Assembly (NCBI GenBank): GCA_963422445.2
Contig: CAXXOV010000001.1
Location: 62,001 to 126,000 of the forward strand
DNA length: 64,000 bases
Direction of reading: 5' to 3'
From: G963422445 sp963422445
GTDB lineage: Bacteria; Pseudomonadota; Alphaproteobacteria; Thalassobaculales; Thalassobaculaceae
The position numbers and the translations under genes are program-made. Position 1 is the stretch's first letter, and the number at the start of each line of letters is the position of its first letter. The notes beneath the pieces were generated by a model. That model was given only the letters and a program-made list of their open reading frames with translations. It ran no database searches and had not been told where the DNA came from. Of this stretch, positions 26,471 through 36,502 are shown in pieces.

Positions 26471-28138
26471 ATGAACCGCGCCGTCATCAACCGCGTGCCG
26501 GCCGGCACGCCAGAATTCGATTACGTGATCGTCGGGGCCGGGTCGGCCGGATGCGTGCTCGCCGCGAGACTCAGCGAGGATCCCGGCACCCGAGTTCTTC
26601 TGCTCGAGGCAGGCGGCAATGACCGCAGTGTCTTCATCCAGATGCCTGCGGCGCTGTCAATTCCGATGAATACGACGCGTTATAACTGGTCTTACCAGTC
26701 CGCGCCCGAACCGCATCTCGGCAACCGTCGCCTTCATTGTCCGCGTGGCCGGGTGCTTGGCGGATCATCGTCGATCAACGGCATGGCCTATGTTCGCGGC
26801 AACGCGCTGGATTTTGACGGTTGGGCCGAGGCTGGCGCCGACGGCTGGGCCTACGTCGATGTCCTGCCCTATTTCCGCAAGGCGGAAACCCGTGCCGGCG
26901 GCGGCGATGCCTGGCGCGGGGAGACCGGTCCCCTGCATGTTTCGAACGGGCCCTGTTCCAACCCCCTCTATGCCGCTTTCATGGCCGCCGGCGTCGAGGT
27001 GGGCTACTCGCGAACCGACGACATGAACGGATTCCGTCAGGAAGGGTTCGGCCGCATGGACATGACGGTCCATCGCGGCCGCCGATGGAGCACCGCAAAC
27101 GCCTATCTGAGACCGGTTCTGCGCCGGCCCGGTCTCACGATCGAGACCCGCGCGCTGACGACCCGGATCCTGTTTGACGGCCGCCGCGCGGAGGGTGTTG
27201 CTTACGAACGCGGCGGCGCCGAGACAATCGTCAGGGCGGTGCGGGAGATCATCCTCAGCGCCGGTTCGATCAACACGCCGCAGTTGCTGATGCTCTCGGG
27301 GATCGGTCCGGGTGCCACGATTGCCGGGCAGGGGCTGGGGATCATTCACGATCTGCCGGGCGTCGGCGAAAACCTGCAGGATCATCTGGAACTCTACATC
27401 CAGCATGCATGCCTGCGCCCAATCACGCTCTACCGCGCCGCGAACCCGATCGGCAAGATGCTGATCGGACTTCAATGGTTGTTGTTCAAACGAGGTCTCG
27501 GGGCCACCAATCATTTCGAGGCTGGTGGTTTCATTCGCTCGCGGCCGAGCATCCCGTGGCCTGACATCCAGTTCCATTTCCTGCCGATGGCGGTGTCCTA
27601 CGACGGCTCGGCCGCGGTAGACTGCCACGGATTCCAGGTCCACGCTGGCCCGATGCGTTCGAAATCACGCGGCCATGTCCGGTTGCGCAGCCCGCATCCC
27701 GGCGATCATCCGGAGATCCTGTTCAACTACATGAGCCATGATGATGACTGGTTCGAGATGCGGGCAGCGGTGCGCGCGGCACGGCGGATTTTCGCCCAGC
27801 CGGCATTCGACCCCTATCGGGGCGAGGAACTGTCACCCGGCGCCGCTATCACAAGTGACAGCGAGATCGACGATTTCGTGCACGATCGGGTCGAGAGCGC
27901 CTATCACCCCTGCGGCACGGCAAGAATGGGAACCGACCCCATGGCCGTGGTCGACCCGGAATGCCGGGTACATGGCGTGACGGGTTTGCGGGTGGTCGAT
28001 TCCTCGATCATGCCCCAGATCACGACCGGAAACCTCAACGCGCCGACGATCATGCTGGCAGAAAAGGCCGCCGACATGATCCGTGGCCGACCGGCGCTGC
28101 CCCCGTCGGATGTTGCATTTCATCGCCATGGCGGATGA
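26471..28138 (+). CDS. betA: Choline dehydrogenase / GMC oxidoreductase (BetA)
   Basis: 555 residues, the normal length for BetA. The FAD fold is DYVIVGAGSAGCVLAARLSE near residue 17, and the GMC signature is GRVLGGSSSINGMAYVRGN. The active-site pair is His479 (YHPCGTARMG) and Asn523 (NLNAPTIM). It oxidises choline to betaine aldehyde and possibly on to glycine betaine, at the membrane. No betB or betI is next to it. The divergent choXWV strongly supports choline as substrate, although GMC enzymes as a class are promiscuous. Confidence 0.85.
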   Translation: MNRAVINRVPAGTPEFDYVIVGAGSAGCVLAARLSEDPGTRVLLLEAGGNDRSVFIQMPAALSIPMNTTRYNWSYQSAPEPHLGNRRLHCPRGRVLGGSSSINGMAYVRGNALDFDGWAEAGADGWAYVDVLPYFRKAETRAGGGDAWRGETGPLHVSNGPCSNPLYAAFMAAGVEVGYSRTDDMNGFRQEGFGRMDMTVHRGRRWSTANAYLRPVLRRPGLTIETRALTTRILFDGRRAEGVAYERGGAETIVRAVREIILSAGSINTPQLLMLSGIGPGATIAGQGLGIIHDLPGVGENLQDHLELYIQHACLRPITLYRAANPIGKMLIGLQWLLFKRGLGATNHFEAGGFIRSRPSIPWPDIQFHFLPMAVSYDGSAAVDCHGFQVHAGPMRSKSRGHVRLRSPHPGDHPEILFNYMSHDDDWFEMRAAVRAARRIFAQPAFDPYRGEELSPGAAITSDSEIDDFVHDRVESAYHPCGTARMGTDPMAVVDPECRVHGVTGLRVVDSSIMPQITTGNLNAPTIMLAEKAADMIRGRPALPPSDVAFHRHGG

Positions 28139-28380
28139 CTGTCCGGCGCAACCGGACATGATCCACCCATCGCGGCGCAAGACCTGTCGGAATTCTCGAG
28201 GCGTGTGGTTCCGATATGACTGACGTAAATCGCGGTGAAACATAATTGCCCAAGTCCCATGTTGCTGACGGTGGCGGGACGATTGTGGGTGCCGGTGTGG
28301 TGTCGTCGAATCCCTGTTTTTTATTCTTGACGTTATAGAAGCGCCGGTCTATGGGTAGCGCTCTCGTATGATGGGAGCGG

Positions 28381-29866
28381 CGGATGGAGTCTTTCGGATC
28401 GACGGCGACGGCGGGTTTGTGTCAGACGCTGATTGCGCTGATGCCGCCGCACGATGTCGACATCCATGATCGTCGAGGACGGGGGTCGGGGGCTGTTACG
28501 CTTGGCCACGGCGCTCGTCGAGACGATTGCGGCGCTTGAGCCGGACGAGACCGCGCTCGAGCGGAAGACCTCGGTCCTGCGGGACCGCATCGCCGCGTTC
28601 GAACGCTGTGCGATGCTCGACAACACCACCAGCAGCAAGCCGCCGTCTAGCGATGGTCTGAACAAGAAGACCACAACACCGAAGCGCATCCGGAGCCAGC
28701 GCGGACCGTCCGCGAAGCCGAGCGGCGGCTAGCCGGGTTACAGGGGACCGACCCTGACCCCGACCGCGACCCCGGACCATGTCGTGGATCACGACCCGTC
28801 CGCCTGTGCCGGATGCGCCGGTCTGCCGGCAGGTCTTCGACCAGCCCGAACCGCACCATAGGAGACCACCGAACACCGCGCCCATCGCTGCCTCTGCGGC
28901 ATCGTGGTCGGCGCGATCTTCCCGATGGGCGTGACCGCCCCGGTCCATTACGGTCCCCGTATCACGGCATGGATGAGCGATCTGCTGCATATCCAGTTCA
29001 GTCCCGAGAAAAGACTGGCCGACTTGATGAGCGACCGGTTCGCCATGCCGATCTCCGCAGCCACGATCGCCGCCATGAGCCGGCGCAATGCACAGCGCTT
29101 CGAGGACATCGTCGACCGGATCCGAACCGTGGCTCCGGTCAAACATCTCGACGAAACCGGATCCCGCATCGAAGACCGCACCCGTTGGCTCCGCCTGCTG
29201 TGCACCTCGTTCCTGACCGTCCGGCGTATCGGCGCCGGATGCGGCGATGTCGACCGGGACGTCACGGGCAACCTCGTTCATGACGATGATGCCCGTGACG
29301 TTACCCTCGAGGGTGTGGGTCACGCGGCCCGCAACGCCCATCACCGGCGCGACCTCCAGGCTCAACCGACATCGGGAAGGAAGACGGGGCCCACAGCATG
29401 CACCGCCTCCTCGAACGCGCCCGCAGGGCCGCGCATATCGCACGCGAGACCGACCGGGACATGCTTGGTCCCGGGTCGATCTCATCGGCAAAGCCCATGA
29501 TCGCAGCCTCGAACCGGGCCATCGCTTTCCACGACGTGCAGCCGCCGCGCTCCAGAGCGGCAAGCGCGGACGAAAAACGCCGCGCCGGGCACACCCTCGC
29601 TCTCCGTCTCCGGATACACAAGGACGGAGGCCTGCGGGTTCTCAACCGACTTGCGAACGCCCTTCACGAAGAATGAGGCCGAGCGTGATCTGCAAATGGT
29701 GAAGCTGCGTCGGAAGATCTCCGACGGCTTCCGCTCCGAACAGGGCGCCCGCGACTTCGCCACCCTGCGTGCCGTCATTGCCACAGCCCGCAAGCAGGGC
29801 TGGACGATCCTCGAAACCCTGGCACACCCCGACCCGATGCTGTTGATCTCCAGACGGCGGCTCTGA
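28381..29866 (+). mobile_element. Decayed IS66-family element (TnpC remnant)
   Basis: Pieces of one IS66 transposase occur in order but in different frames. The N-terminal helix and linker cover about 28480-28732 (LDNTTSSKPPSSDGLNKK). The zinc-finger and central part lies at about 28740-29340 (MSDLLHIQFSPEKRLADLMS, HLDETGSRIEDRTRWLRL). Fragments follow of the region with MHRLLERARRAAH, and the C-terminus is at 29651-29866 (NEAERDLQMVKLRRKISDGF). Multiple frameshifts make it inactive. I could not define the terminal repeats, so the true ends may lie some way outside. Confidence 0.8.
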
Positions 29867-30139
29867 AACCCCCTCCCGGACACCGAAATCCGTCACACGG
29901 ACAGAGCCGATGCGTGCCGCCGCTGGTGCGGCTCACCATACAACCATGCGCCGGGAACCAGGCCGCCGGGAACAGAACCCGTAATCAGACCTGGGCAGCT
30001 ACGAATCCCCAAGCTTGACGCCGGCGACGGGAACCCCGACTACCTTGCTTGCATGTTACCTGTTAACAATTGCAGACTTGTGAGCACCTCGTCGCAGCAG
30101 GATACAACCCGATCACCGAACTCCGAAAGGATCGCAGTC
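29867..30139. other. Intergenic after the IS66 remnant
   Basis: Probably includes the right end of the IS66 element and the upstream region of the next gene. A dyad-like CTGTTAACAATTG lies near 30060, about 80 bases before the start codon. Nothing else is recognisable. Confidence 0.4.
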
Positions 30140-30685
30140 ATGCGAATCAAACCCCTCGCGACGGCGGACATGACGCCACAGCAACGCCGGATCCACGATG
30201 AAATCGCCTCCGGCCCGCGGGGGCAGGTCCAGGGCCCGCTCAAGGTCTGGCTCACAAGCCCGGATCTTGCCGACAAGGCCCAGCGCCTCGGGCAGTTCTG
30301 CCGGTTCGAATCCAGTCTGCCGCCCCATCTGAGCGAATTGGCGATTCTCGTCACCGGCCGGTTCTGGGGTGCCGAATTCGAATGGTATGCCCACAAGCGC
30401 ATTGGCCTTGAAGCCGGCCTTGACTCGGACATCGTCGAGGCGGTCCGAGAGCGGCGCCAGCCGTCGTTCAAGACCGATGAGGAGCGAATTGTCTATGACT
30501 TCGCCACCCAGATGCATCGCGATCACCGGGTCGGCGACACGACCTACACCGAAGCCGTCAATGCCTTCGGGGATGTCGGGGTCGTCGATCTCGTCGGCAT
30601 CCTCGGTTACTACACGCTGATTTCAATGACACTGAACGCCTTCCACGTTCCCCTGCCGGATGGCGTCGCACCGGAACTCGACTGA
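30140..30685 (+). CDS. Carboxymuconolactone decarboxylase-family protein
   Basis: 181 residues starting MRIKPLATADMTPQQRRI, with AAAGG nine bases upstream. The AhpD/CMD fold is recognisable from LPPHLSELAILVTGRFWG and EFEWYAHKRIGLEAGL. The catalytic CxxC pair of AhpD is absent, as in the CMD-decarboxylase-like branch, and His/Glu residues are found instead. Function unknown; it stands alone between the IS66 remnant and the efflux genes. Confidence 0.75.
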   Translation: MRIKPLATADMTPQQRRIHDEIASGPRGQVQGPLKVWLTSPDLADKAQRLGQFCRFESSLPPHLSELAILVTGRFWGAEFEWYAHKRIGLEAGLDSDIVEAVRERRQPSFKTDEERIVYDFATQMHRDHRVGDTTYTEAVNAFGDVGVVDLVGILGYYTLISMTLNAFHVPLPDGVAPELD

Positions 30686-30710
30686 ACAGGGCGGTCCTGC
30701 AAGGCCGGGA

Positions 30711-32249
30711 TCACGACCGCCGCATCAGCAGAAACGTCGTGCCGGCGCCGACAAGAAACAGCAACGCCAGGGCGAAATACCCGTCCTGAAACGCTAGCTC
30801 ATTCGCCTTCAGTGTCAAGGTATCGCTCAGATACCCCATGGCGATCCCGGAACGCTCTTGCGCCGACAGGCCGCTCGCCTTCAGGAACGCGCCGAGCGTG
30901 GCGAGCATGTCGGCGGTGACCCGGTTGCCCGCCGTCTGGCCGGTCAGAAGTTCCTCGCCATGCCGGGCAATGCGCGCATCAATGATAATCGCCAGCACAT
31001 TGACCCCGGTTGCGGCGCCGGTCATCCGGATGAAATTAAGGGTCCCCGCCGCGTAAGCCACAAGATCTCGCGGCACGGCGCCCATGGCGGTAAGATTCAG
31101 GGCCGGGATGACCAATCCCAGACCGACACGTCCGAACGCAATCAACGCCGCCATTATCCAAGCGGCCGTGAGAATACCCGTCCCGCCGAGCAACCAGCAG
31201 GAATAGGCGATAACCACGAAACCCAACGCGAGGATGACGAATGATCGGCGCATGCCGGCAAGGCGCCCGGCAAGCGGAAACACCAGCATGGTGACAATGC
31301 CGCCGGGCAACAGGATCAGACCGGCATCCAGCGCCGTGACGCCCTGAACCGTCTGCACCATTACCGGAACGATGTACAAGGAGCCGAACATGCCGGCGCC
31401 GAACACGAAGGCAATGACCGCCGAGGCTGCGTAGACCGGATATGAGAACAGTTTGAGTTGTAACAACGGTGCCGGACTGTTCAGTTCCCGCAGGATGAAG
31501 GCCGTCATCGTGCAGGCTGAGCCGAACAGCATGTAGAACACCGGATCGGTGGCCCAGCCATCGCGCTGGCCCACCGTAATGCCATTCAGAAACAGCATGA
31601 TCGATGCGATCACGAGCGAGAAGCTCAGGACATTGAAGGGGGCCCGGACCATCGTGTTGTCGCGGCCCGGAACATAGAGCGCGGCAAGGCCAGCAGCGAT
31701 GAACATGATCGGAACCGGCGCCGCAAAAACCATCCGCCAGTTCGTCTCGTCGACGATAAAGCCGCCAAACACCGGGCCGATCGCCGGACCGAACACGATC
31801 CCCATACCGAACCAGCCCATCGCCTTGCCGCGATCTTCCGGCGAATAGGCTAGGAACACGACGCTCAGTCCGAGCGGCTGGATGACGCCCGCACAGAGGC
31901 CCTGAGCGATCCGCGCCATGACCACACCGGAAAAGGTCGGTGCATACTGCCCGATGAATGCGGTCAACGAGAACGCCGCGAGTGCCCAGATCATGACGTT
32001 GCGCGGACCGAACCGGGTCATCAGCGACGCGTTCAGCAACATGCCCGCAGTCATCGCCGACAGGAATCCGGTGGAGATCCAGTGCGCCTGGTCCTGACCG
32101 ACGCCAAAGGCCCCCATGATGTCCGGGATCGCGACATTGACCATCGTCGACGACATGATCATGGAGATCATCGCCAGCATTGCCGCGAGAGTGATGCCGA
32201 CCCTGTGAACCGGAATGATCGGCGGCGCGGCGCCGGTTACCGCAGCCAT
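30711..32249 (-). CDS. emrB: DHA2-family MFS efflux transporter (EmrB-like)
   Basis: 512 residues with about 14 hydrophobic segments. Family motifs include STMVNVAIPDIMGAFG in helix 1 and GPAIGPVFGGFIVDETNWR, the antiporter signature of the DHA2 group. It would expel lipophilic or acidic compounds in exchange for protons through a tripartite complex. It starts inside the last codons of the EmrA-like gene (13-base overlap), confirming that the two work as a pair. No outer-membrane TolC gene is in the window. Confidence 0.85.
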   Translation of the reverse strand: MAAVTGAAPPIIPVHRVGITLAAMLAMISMIMSSTMVNVAIPDIMGAFGVGQDQAHWISTGFLSAMTAGMLLNASLMTRFGPRNVMIWALAAFSLTAFIGQYAPTFSGVVMARIAQGLCAGVIQPLGLSVVFLAYSPEDRGKAMGWFGMGIVFGPAIGPVFGGFIVDETNWRMVFAAPVPIMFIAAGLAALYVPGRDNTMVRAPFNVLSFSLVIASIMLFLNGITVGQRDGWATDPVFYMLFGSACTMTAFILRELNSPAPLLQLKLFSYPVYAASAVIAFVFGAGMFGSLYIVPVMVQTVQGVTALDAGLILLPGGIVTMLVFPLAGRLAGMRRSFVILALGFVVIAYSCWLLGGTGILTAAWIMAALIAFGRVGLGLVIPALNLTAMGAVPRDLVAYAAGTLNFIRMTGAATGVNVLAIIIDARIARHGEELLTGQTAGNRVTADMLATLGAFLKASGLSAQERSGIAMGYLSDTLTLKANELAFQDGYFALALLFLVGAGTTFLLMRRS

Positions 32250-33436
32250 GACCAGAATCCGTTCGCGGACCCGTCGTCGACATAGATTTCCACCATCATT
32301 CCCGGCTTCAGCTTACCGCCCCGCTGCGCCACATCGATGCGCACCTTTATGCGCTGGGTAACCTTGGTGAAGGTGCTGGAGTCGTTCAGGCGCGGCAACA
32401 GGGAGAACTGGCTCGTCGCAGCATTCCCGATCCGGCCGATCCGGCCCTCGAATTCAAGATCGGGATAGGCATCGACCTCGATGCGGACCGGCTGCTCCGT
32501 CGTCAGCCGCCCGACCTCGGTCTCGCGAATGTTGCTTTCGACCCAGATCCGCTCCGGATCATGCAGCACCATCAAACGCTCGCCGGCCGACACATACTCA
32601 CCGGCGATCACGAAGGTGCTGCCGACGACGCCATCAATCGGGCTGATTATGGTTCGATCCGCGATATCGATGCGTTGCCGCGCCATTCGGGCCTCGATTT
32701 CCACGACACGGGCTTCAAGTTCCGCCCGCTCGGCTGCCTTGACGGTCAGCCGAGCCCGGTCCGCGATCGCCTCATCAAGCGCCGCGCTCTCGGCCTGCAT
32801 GCCGGCATCGGCTTTCTGCAACTCCTGCCGCGCCTTGAAATAATCCGCTCGCGCCCGCTCCAGCCGGGTTTCCGAGACCGCGCCCGTTTCTGCCAGCATC
32901 TCCATGCGCTGATAATTCGCTTTGGCAAAAGCGAGTTCATGACCAAAGGTACTCTTGTTGGCCTTCGCTTCGCTGAGCCGCGAGCGGGCACTTGCGATCC
33001 GGGATACGACCTGAGCCTGTATCAGTTCCGTTTCCGCATCGATGCGCGCCAGTTCAACCCGAACGGTTTCAAGTTCGGCCTCGGTTTCCGTCAGAGCCAG
33101 AATCACAGCCCGCGAATCTATGAGGCCGAGAATCTGCCCCCGCGACACCCGGTCGCCCTCGTCGACCCGACGTTCTGTCAAAACGCCGTCGGCGACGCTG
33201 CTGACGGCAACGATATCGGCCATGATCCGGGCATCGGTCTCATGCACGAACAGGATGGATGTCCGCACCCATTGCGCACCCCAGGCCGCCATCGCGAGGA
33301 GCAGAACCAGTAGGAGCAGGCCGCGCGCGACCAGGTACACGCCGCGGCCACGCGCTCGGGCTGGCCCGGGATCGGCTGGCGCCGGGTCTTGCCCGGGTTC
33401 GGTCCTCGCGTTAGTTTGAGTCATGATACGGGCCAC
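32237..33436 (-). CDS. emrA: HlyD/EmrA-family membrane fusion protein
   Basis: 399 residues with a single N-terminal membrane anchor (about residues 34-56, VYLVARGLLLLVLLLAMAAW). A biotinyl-lipoyl half (VADGVLTERRVDEGDRVSRG) and a long periplasmic coiled coil rich in Ala, Glu and Arg (about 110-260) follow. The second lipoyl half is DRTIISPIDGVVGSTFVIAG, and a beta-barrel domain closes the protein. It bridges the EmrB-like pump to an outer-membrane channel. The start could be the second Met (MTQTNA) four codons in. Confidence 0.85.
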   Translation of the reverse strand: MARIMTQTNARTEPGQDPAPADPGPARARGRGVYLVARGLLLLVLLLAMAAWGAQWVRTSILFVHETDARIMADIVAVSSVADGVLTERRVDEGDRVSRGQILGLIDSRAVILALTETEAELETVRVELARIDAETELIQAQVVSRIASARSRLSEAKANKSTFGHELAFAKANYQRMEMLAETGAVSETRLERARADYFKARQELQKADAGMQAESAALDEAIADRARLTVKAAERAELEARVVEIEARMARQRIDIADRTIISPIDGVVGSTFVIAGEYVSAGERLMVLHDPERIWVESNIRETEVGRLTTEQPVRIEVDAYPDLEFEGRIGRIGNAATSQFSLLPRLNDSSTFTKVTQRIKVRIDVAQRGGKLKPGMMVEIYVDDGSANGFWSWLR

Positions 33437-33597
33437 ACCGGCCCGGTACTCCCTGTCAATTGAACGTCATCATCCTATGTCAAACTGCCCGATGACCAAT
33501 AGCCTCTCTGACACGCCACGATTCGCCGCTCCTGTGTCGGATCTGTCTTGCCGACCCCGCTGGGCCGTCTCTCGCCGCCACCCGATTCGCCGAGCCC

Positions 33598-34281
33598 ATG
33601 TCTGACTTCGATCGCCCCCGGCGCCTCGTCGCCGAAGGGCTCGGGACTGCCCTGTTGCTCGCGACCGTTGTCGGCTCGGGGATCATGGGTGAAATGCATG
33701 CCGGCGGTAACGTCGCGCTCGCGCTCCTCGGCAACACCGTGGCCACCGGCGCCATCCTGGTTGTGCTGATCCTGATCTTCGGTCCGGTCTCCGGCGCGCA
33801 TTTCAATCCGGCGGTAACGCTGTGTTTCCTGATTCGCCGGGACATCAGCGGCACCGATGCGGCGGCATTCGTTACCGCGCAAATCATCGGCGCCCTGCTC
33901 GGTGTCCTCTGCGCCCATATCATGTTCGATCTGCCCGCGTATTTTGCCTCCGAAAACATTCGTACCGGTCCCGGTCAATGGCTGGCGGAAGCGGTTGCGA
34001 CCTTCGGCCTAGTGTCGGCAATACTTGGCTGCCTGCGATTTCGCGCTGCCGCTATTCCCTATGCCGTCGGCCTTTATATCACGGCCGGTTACTGGTTTAC
34101 CGCCTCGACCAGTTTTGCCAATCCGGCCGTCACGATCGGCCGCACCTTGACCGATACCTTTTCGGGTATCCGTCCGCTCGACGCACCAGCCTTCATCATT
34201 GCCCAGATCGTCGGTGCAACGCTCGCGACCCTGCTCTGGCGCTGGCTGGCCGGGCAGGGACAGGACCCGGCAAGGCCCTGA
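33598..34281 (+). CDS. Aquaporin / MIP-family channel
   Basis: 227 residues, six membrane helices and two half-helices. Both NPA signatures are intact: Asn70-Pro-Ala (SGAHFNPAVT) and Asn175-Pro-Ala (TSFANPAVTIGRT, with the selectivity Arg after it). It would pass water or a small neutral solute such as glycerol or metalloid hydroxides. There is no neighbour that fixes the substrate. The open frames further upstream at 33423 are not needed. Confidence 0.85.
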   Translation: MSDFDRPRRLVAEGLGTALLLATVVGSGIMGEMHAGGNVALALLGNTVATGAILVVLILIFGPVSGAHFNPAVTLCFLIRRDISGTDAAAFVTAQIIGALLGVLCAHIMFDLPAYFASENIRTGPGQWLAEAVATFGLVSAILGCLRFRAAAIPYAVGLYITAGYWFTASTSFANPAVTIGRTLTDTFSGIRPLDAPAFIIAQIVGATLATLLWRWLAGQGQDPARP

Positions 34282-34432
34282 ACGGTCACGGAACCCTGCC
34301 ATCGCAACGGCGACATCCCGATGGAATCTAGATTGCCCGTGAGACAGCCATGGCGGCTTCGTGATTGCATTCCGGATGCCGCCGTGACTCCGGACCGGGC
34401 GGCCGCGGTGCCTGCGTGGCGGCCTGTTGCCG

Positions 34433-34615
34433 CTACCGGTTGAACAGGGCGTCAGCGGCGGAGTTCACGGACTGTTTGGTCCGGATCATCGCCCGTGCGC
34501 GCTCGATCTCGTCTTCCATCCGCGCAATGTAGGTTTCGAGGTCCACGATATTCCAGGTGCCGAGATCCTTCGGCTTCACCTGCTTGTGCTTCGGCTCCAG
34601 GTCTTCAAGATCCAT
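34433..34615 (-). CDS. DUF1192 family small protein
   Basis: 60 residues starting MDLEDLEPKHKQVKPKDLG. The pattern YIARMEDEIERARAMI in a short helical C-terminus is diagnostic of DUF1192, a conserved alphaproteobacterial protein without known function. A GGAGAGG-like ribosome binding site precedes this ATG; the open frame back to 34693 is longer than family members. Divergent from the DUF1013 gene with about 155 bases between. Confidence 0.8.
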   Translation of the reverse strand: MDLEDLEPKHKQVKPKDLGTWNIVDLETYIARMEDEIERARAMIRTKQSVNSAADALFNR

Positions 34616-34771
34616 GATCGATCCTCTCCGGACATATCCGGGCCGTATGTCCGGTTTGTATTGCGGCCAGGTAGCGCCTACATTAACCTGCAAATTTGCT
34701 CAATACGTTATCGAAATGATCGACTGACTGTCCGGATGGCCCGGATTGGCGACAACCAGAAAGGAGACGGG

Positions 34772-35338
34772 ATGACACAGCCGCTGATGCCCAGGGCAAC
34801 AGCCGTCTGGCTGATTGACAATACGGCACTCACATTTGAACAGATCGCGGATTTTTGCCAACTCCATCTGCTTGAGATTCAGGCGATCGCCGATGGCGAA
34901 GTCAATGTCGGCATGCAAGGCCTCGACCCGCTCACCAACGGACAGTTGTCGCGCACCGAAATCGATCGCTGTCAGCAGGACCCGGCCAACCGCCTCACCA
35001 TGCTGGAATCCACCATCGCCGTGCAGCCGGTCAAAAAACCTGGCCCCAAATACGTGCCGCTGGCAAAGCGCGGCGACAAACCGGATGCCATTGCCTGGCT
35101 GCTCAAACATCATCCGGAACTCAAGGACAGCCAGATCGCCAAGTTGATCAGCACCACCAGGGAAACGATCGGCAAGGTTCGGGACCGAAGCCACTGGAAC
35201 GCCGCGAACATCACCGCGCGACATCCGGTTCACCTTGGCCTGTGCCAGCAAAAGGACTTCGAACAGGCCGTTGCCTCGGCAGGAGGACAGACCGCGCCAC
35301 AGGTCTCGCAGCTCGCCTCGATCTCGGAACTGCCCTGA
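34772..35338 (+). CDS. trcR: DUF1013 protein, TrcR-type cell-cycle regulator
   Basis: 188 residues starting MTQPLMPRATAVWLIDNTAL after a strong AAGGAGA. The N-terminus is a helix-turn-helix-like segment (LTFEQIADFCQLHLLEIQAI), and a second conserved part is AIAWLLKHHPELKDSQIAKL, followed by TTRETIGKVRDRSHWN. The family is almost restricted to alphaproteobacteria; database naming links it to the cell-cycle regulator TrcR. It probably binds DNA or RNA polymerase. The name is from memory of family nomenclature. Confidence 0.75.
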   Translation: MTQPLMPRATAVWLIDNTALTFEQIADFCQLHLLEIQAIADGEVNVGMQGLDPLTNGQLSRTEIDRCQQDPANRLTMLESTIAVQPVKKPGPKYVPLAKRGDKPDAIAWLLKHHPELKDSQIAKLISTTRETIGKVRDRSHWNAANITARHPVHLGLCQQKDFEQAVASAGGQTAPQVSQLASISELP

Positions 35339-35355
35339 CTCCGGGCGACAATATC

Positions 35356-36363
35356 CTATCCGACAGCCGAAAAACTGCTGTCGGCGCGCCCGGTACCGGA
35401 ATGGCGCAACGACCGTTCGGCACGCGGGGTCTTGCCGTAACATTCGCGGTAGCATTTGGAGAAATGGCTCGCCGAAACGAAACCGCAGGCAAGCGCCACC
35501 GACAGGATTGACATGCTGGTCTGAAGCAGGAGCTGCCGCGCCCGCTGCATGCGCAGGTTGAGATAGTAGCGGGTCGGCGTCGCCGCCAGATATTTGCGGA
35601 ACAAACGTTCGAGCTGCCGGGTCGACAGCGAGGCACGCTGCGACAGTTCGGACTGACTCAGGGGCTCTTCAAGATGGGCCTCCATGTCGCTGATGACAGC
35701 GATCAGTTTTGGATGACTGACCCCGAGGCGGGTCCGCAATTCCATGCGCTGGTGATCATGCGGTTCGCGAATCCGGTCGTGAATGAACTGTTCGGAAATG
35801 TCGCTGGCGATCTGGTGGCCGTGCTGACGACCGATCAGATTCAACATCATGTCGAGCGCGGCGGTGCCACCGGAACAGGTGATCCGGTCCCGGTCGATCT
35901 CGAAAAGATCCGGAGAAATCTCGATATCGGGGAATTCCTCCGCAAAACTGTCGAGATTTTCCCAGTGAATGGTGCAGCGTCGATCGTTCAGCAAACCGGC
36001 GCGGGCCAGCAGATGCGCCCCGGTGCACAAGGCGCCGACCACAGCCCCCTGGCGGGCCATCCGGCGCAGAAATCCGAAGACCCGGTCATCCTCGAAACGC
36101 TGAACGTCAACACCCGATACGACAAGAAGCACCTTGCATCTGTCGACCGCCGCCATCGCATGAGGCGTGACCACCTCGATCCCGTTGCTCGCCATGACCG
36201 TCCCGCCGTCCCGGCAGAGCACGCGCCATTGATAGAGCGTACGGCCTGCCAGCCGGTTCGCCATGCGTAGCGGCTCGACGGCAGACGTGAACGCAACCAT
36301 CGAAAACTCGGGGATCAGCAGGAAATCAATGCTCAGAGGAACATCGCCGGGATCGTCGAACAT
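35356..36363 (-). CDS. GlxA-family transcriptional regulator (DJ-1/PfpI + AraC HTH)
   Basis: 335 residues. The N-terminal DJ-1/PfpI domain (about 10-190) has the nucleophile-elbow-like GALCTGAHLLARAGLL and the following TIHWENLDSFAEEFP. The C-terminal AraC pair of helix-turn-helices (about 225-325) includes ASLSTRQLERLFRKYL and LACGFVSASHFSKCYRECYG. Relatives such as GbdR and ArgR-like regulators control betaine, carnitine and amino-acid catabolism. No adjacent catabolic gene is cotranscribed; the betaine-type operons lie about 10 kb away. Confidence 0.85.
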   Translation of the reverse strand: MFDDPGDVPLSIDFLLIPEFSMVAFTSAVEPLRMANRLAGRTLYQWRVLCRDGGTVMASNGIEVVTPHAMAAVDRCKVLLVVSGVDVQRFEDDRVFGFLRRMARQGAVVGALCTGAHLLARAGLLNDRRCTIHWENLDSFAEEFPDIEISPDLFEIDRDRITCSGGTAALDMMLNLIGRQHGHQIASDISEQFIHDRIREPHDHQRMELRTRLGVSHPKLIAVISDMEAHLEEPLSQSELSQRASLSTRQLERLFRKYLAATPTRYYLNLRMQRARQLLLQTSMSILSVALACGFVSASHFSKCYRECYGKTPRAERSLRHSGTGRADSSFSAVG

Positions 36364-36502
36364 CCAGCAAGCTCTCCTCGCAATTCGCGCCCCGCCCCGC
36401 AGGCCGCCCCTGTGCTGTCATCTCGAAGAATACCACATCTGGCGTCTCGACCTCAAAATGAAAAAAGGCTGCCGCGTTCATGTTTCTGTCCCAGTCGGCC
36501 GA

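Noticed and set aside
28496..29563. 355-codon reverse frame across the IS66 remnant
   Set aside because: It is the complement of recognisable transposase pieces and shows no family motif.
34282..34432. GC-rich inverted repeats after the aquaporin gene as a terminator
   Set aside because: Several imperfect dyads (GGCGGC...GCCGCC) but none with a compact loop and T-tract.
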